From contig NZ_JBHTIH010000002.1 of NCBI RefSeq assembly GCF_042677045.1, forward strand, positions 868,001 to 932,000: a DNA stretch of 64,000 nucleotides, in the 5' to 3' direction. The stretch comes from Lysobacter_K koreensis. Its GTDB lineage: Bacteria > Pseudomonadota > Gammaproteobacteria > Xanthomonadales > Xanthomonadaceae. The notes under the pieces were generated by a model. It was given only the letters and a program-made list of their open reading frames with translations. It searched no databases and was not told the origin of the DNA. The first letter of the stretch is position 1. Every line of letters starts with the position of its first letter. Below, in pieces: positions 63,018-64,000 of this stretch. Made by a program: the position numbers and the translations under genes.

Positions 63018-63509
63018 ATGGCCTCGATCCGCGTCATCAAGAAGTATCCGAACCGGCGCCTCTACGACACCGAGATCTCCAGCTACATCACGATCGAGGA
63101 CGTGCGGCAGCTGATCGTCGACGGGGAATCGTTCGAGGTAAAGGACGCGCGCTCGGGCGAGGACCTGACCCGGCAGGTGCTGCTGCAGATCATTGCCGAG
63201 CACGAACAGGACGGCGAGCCGATGCTATCGACGCAGCTGCTCAGCCAGATCATCCGCTTCTACGGCGACTCGCTGCAGGGCTTCATGGGCAGCTACCTCG
63301 AGCGATCGATGCAGATCTTCCTCGACCAGCAGCAACAGTTCCGCAGCCAGATCGGCGGCGTGCTCGGGCAGACGCCGTGGGCGCTGATGAACCAGCTGAC
63401 CGAACGCAACCTGACGATGTGGAAAGAGTTCCAGCAGAACCTGTCGGGCAGCGTCGGGCAGAGCCCGGGAGCCGGCAAGCCGCGCAATGACGCCAAGCGC
63501 GAACGCTGA
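63018..63509 (+). CDS. phaR: Polyhydroxyalkanoate synthesis repressor PhaR
   Basis: A 163-residue regulator that binds DNA and PHB granules and represses phasin and its own gene. The N-terminal PHB/PHA accumulation DNA-binding domain starts RVIKKYPNRRLYDTEISSYI; the second domain reads LLSQIIRFYGDSLQGFMGSY. The glutamine-rich DQQQQF and lysine/arginine tail (RNDAKRER) follow. The 232-base gap after phaB contains a TGCATGCA palindrome (62830-62837) and several TGC-rich stretches, which could be a PhaR site; this is speculative. A strong terminator follows. Confidence 0.94.
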   Translation: MASIRVIKKYPNRRLYDTEISSYITIEDVRQLIVDGESFEVKDARSGEDLTRQVLLQIIAEHEQDGEPMLSTQLLSQIIRFYGDSLQGFMGSYLERSMQIFLDQQQQFRSQIGGVLGQTPWALMNQLTERNLTMWKEFQQNLSGSVGQSPGAGKPRNDAKRER

Positions 63510-63530
63510 ACCCGCATCGCTGGCGGGCCA

Positions 63531-63570
63531 CAACAAAAAGCCGGCGCGAGCCGGCTTTTTGTTGTTTTTA
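63531..63570. terminator. Strong bidirectional terminator after phaR
   Basis: CAACAAAAAGCCGGC (63531-63545), loop GCGA, GCCGGCTTTTTGTTG (63550-63564): a perfect 15-bp stem, followed on the plus strand by a further T-run. It lies between phaR and the convergent M48 gene. Confidence 0.95.
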
Positions 63571-63646
63571 CGCAGCGCGGCAACGCGCTCCCGCCATCGC
63601 CGCGGGTCGGGCGCATCCGGCCGCCACCCGCGTGCGCCACCAGCGC

Positions 63647-64000
63647 CTACTTCAGCGCGGGCTGCCCCTGGCAGTATTTCTGGTAGAACGCCTCCGCCTG
63701 CGGCATCAGCGACTGCAGGGTCTGGATGCGGTTCGCCGGATCCGGGTGGGTCGAAGCAAATTCGGGCGGACGCTCGCCACCGCCGAGTTCGGACATGCGC
63801 TGCCAAAGGGGGATCGCCTCGCGCGGGTTGAAGCAGGCCGCCGCGGCGAGCATCAGCCCGACCTTGTCGGCCTGGGTTTCGTGGTTGCGGCCGTACGGCA
63901 GGATCAGTCCGTACTGCGCACCGGCACCCAGCGCAGCCATCACCGCCTGCTGCTGCCCCGGGTCCATGCCGCCCAGCGCGACGCCCGCGGCCATCTGCCC
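63647..64000 (-). CDS. M48-family metallopeptidase, C-terminal part (truncated by window)
   Basis: The last 117 or so codons of a secreted or periplasmic M48 peptidase such as LoiP/BepA types. HETQADKVGLMLAAAACFNP is the third-ligand region of M48 enzymes, and STHPDPANRIQTLQSLM the conserved C-terminal block. The HExxH zinc motif, and the start, lie beyond the right edge. The sequence ends PALK. Confidence 0.88.
   Translation of the reverse strand, partial: GQMAAGVALGGMDPGQQQAVMAALGAGAQYGLILPYGRNHETQADKVGLMLAAAACFNPREAIPLWQRMSELGGGERPPEFASTHPDPANRIQTLQSLMPQAEAFYQKYCQGQPALK

Overview
The window is a gene-dense, very GC-rich stretch of a gammaproteobacterial chromosome, most likely a Lysobacter/Luteimonas-like member of the Xanthomonadaceae. 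The best family markers are the acetylated arginine pathway (N-acetylornithine carbamoyltransferase, acetylcitrulline deacetylase and a fused N-acetylglutamate synthase/kinase), a histidine operon headed by a TrpR-type regulator, a FimX-like protein, a DksA with a long Lys/Ala/Pro-rich N-terminus, and small inverted-repeat elements of several families. No phage, plasmid, insertion sequence or CRISPR array is visible; it reads as core chromosome.

Layout. 1-7.1 kb: end of a leucine/isovalerate catabolic operon (methylglutaconyl-CoA hydratase, VOC protein, methylcrotonyl-CoA carboxylase alpha subunit, HMG-CoA lyase), translationally coupled to a PAS-GGDEF-EAL protein and a GNAT acetyltransferase. 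7.3-12.5 kb: SDR dehydrogenase, the EF-P paralogue EfpL, a Na+/H+ antiporter, a NUDIX hydrolase and an APC amino-acid permease. 12.6-14.5 kb: methionine salvage genes mtnB-mtnD-mtnC. 14.6-16.8 kb (minus): YdeI-like protein and a secreted metallophosphoesterase. 16.9-24.5 kb (minus): complete his operon regulator-hisG-D-C-B-H-A-F-IE with an operator-like palindrome upstream. 24.8-33.2 kb: a 7TM diguanylate cyclase, an atypical histidine/aromatic ammonia-lyase overlapping hisS, tRNA-Pro(CGG) and a PAS-GGDEF-EAL protein. 33.5-41.2 kb (minus): arg operon argF'-argG-argE'-argB(NAGS-K)-GNAT-argC-argH, preceded by what looks like an arginine-codon leader and terminator. 42-49.3 kb: cysS, sufE, MFS transporter, dksA variant, yidD, dihydroorotase-like enzyme, M23 peptidase. 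49.5-55.9 kb (minus): membrane diguanylate cyclase, folE2, squalene/phytoene-synthase-like protein, MupP/Gph phosphatase, ubiG and an MTA/SAH-deaminase-like amidohydrolase. 56-64 kb: efp, epmB, fimX, htpX, gluQ, phaB, phaR and the C-terminus of an M48 peptidase.

How the genes work together. Three themes recur: amino-acid supply and tRNA charging (his, arg, hisS, cysS, gluQ, tRNA-Pro, amino-acid permease); translation of proline-rich sequences (EF-P, its modification enzyme EpmB, its paralogue EfpL, and a tRNA-Pro); and c-di-GMP signalling, with five GGDEF/EAL proteins of different architecture in 64 kb, one of them a catalytically degenerate FimX-type receptor.

The observations most worth follow-up are the putative arginine attenuator before argF', the palindromes that supply stop codons to convergent gene pairs, the long lyase coupled to hisS, the his-operon operator next to a TrpR-like gene, and the C/T/T/A zinc-site DksA with a histone-H1-like tail. 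All product names come from reading the translated sequences; no database search was run.
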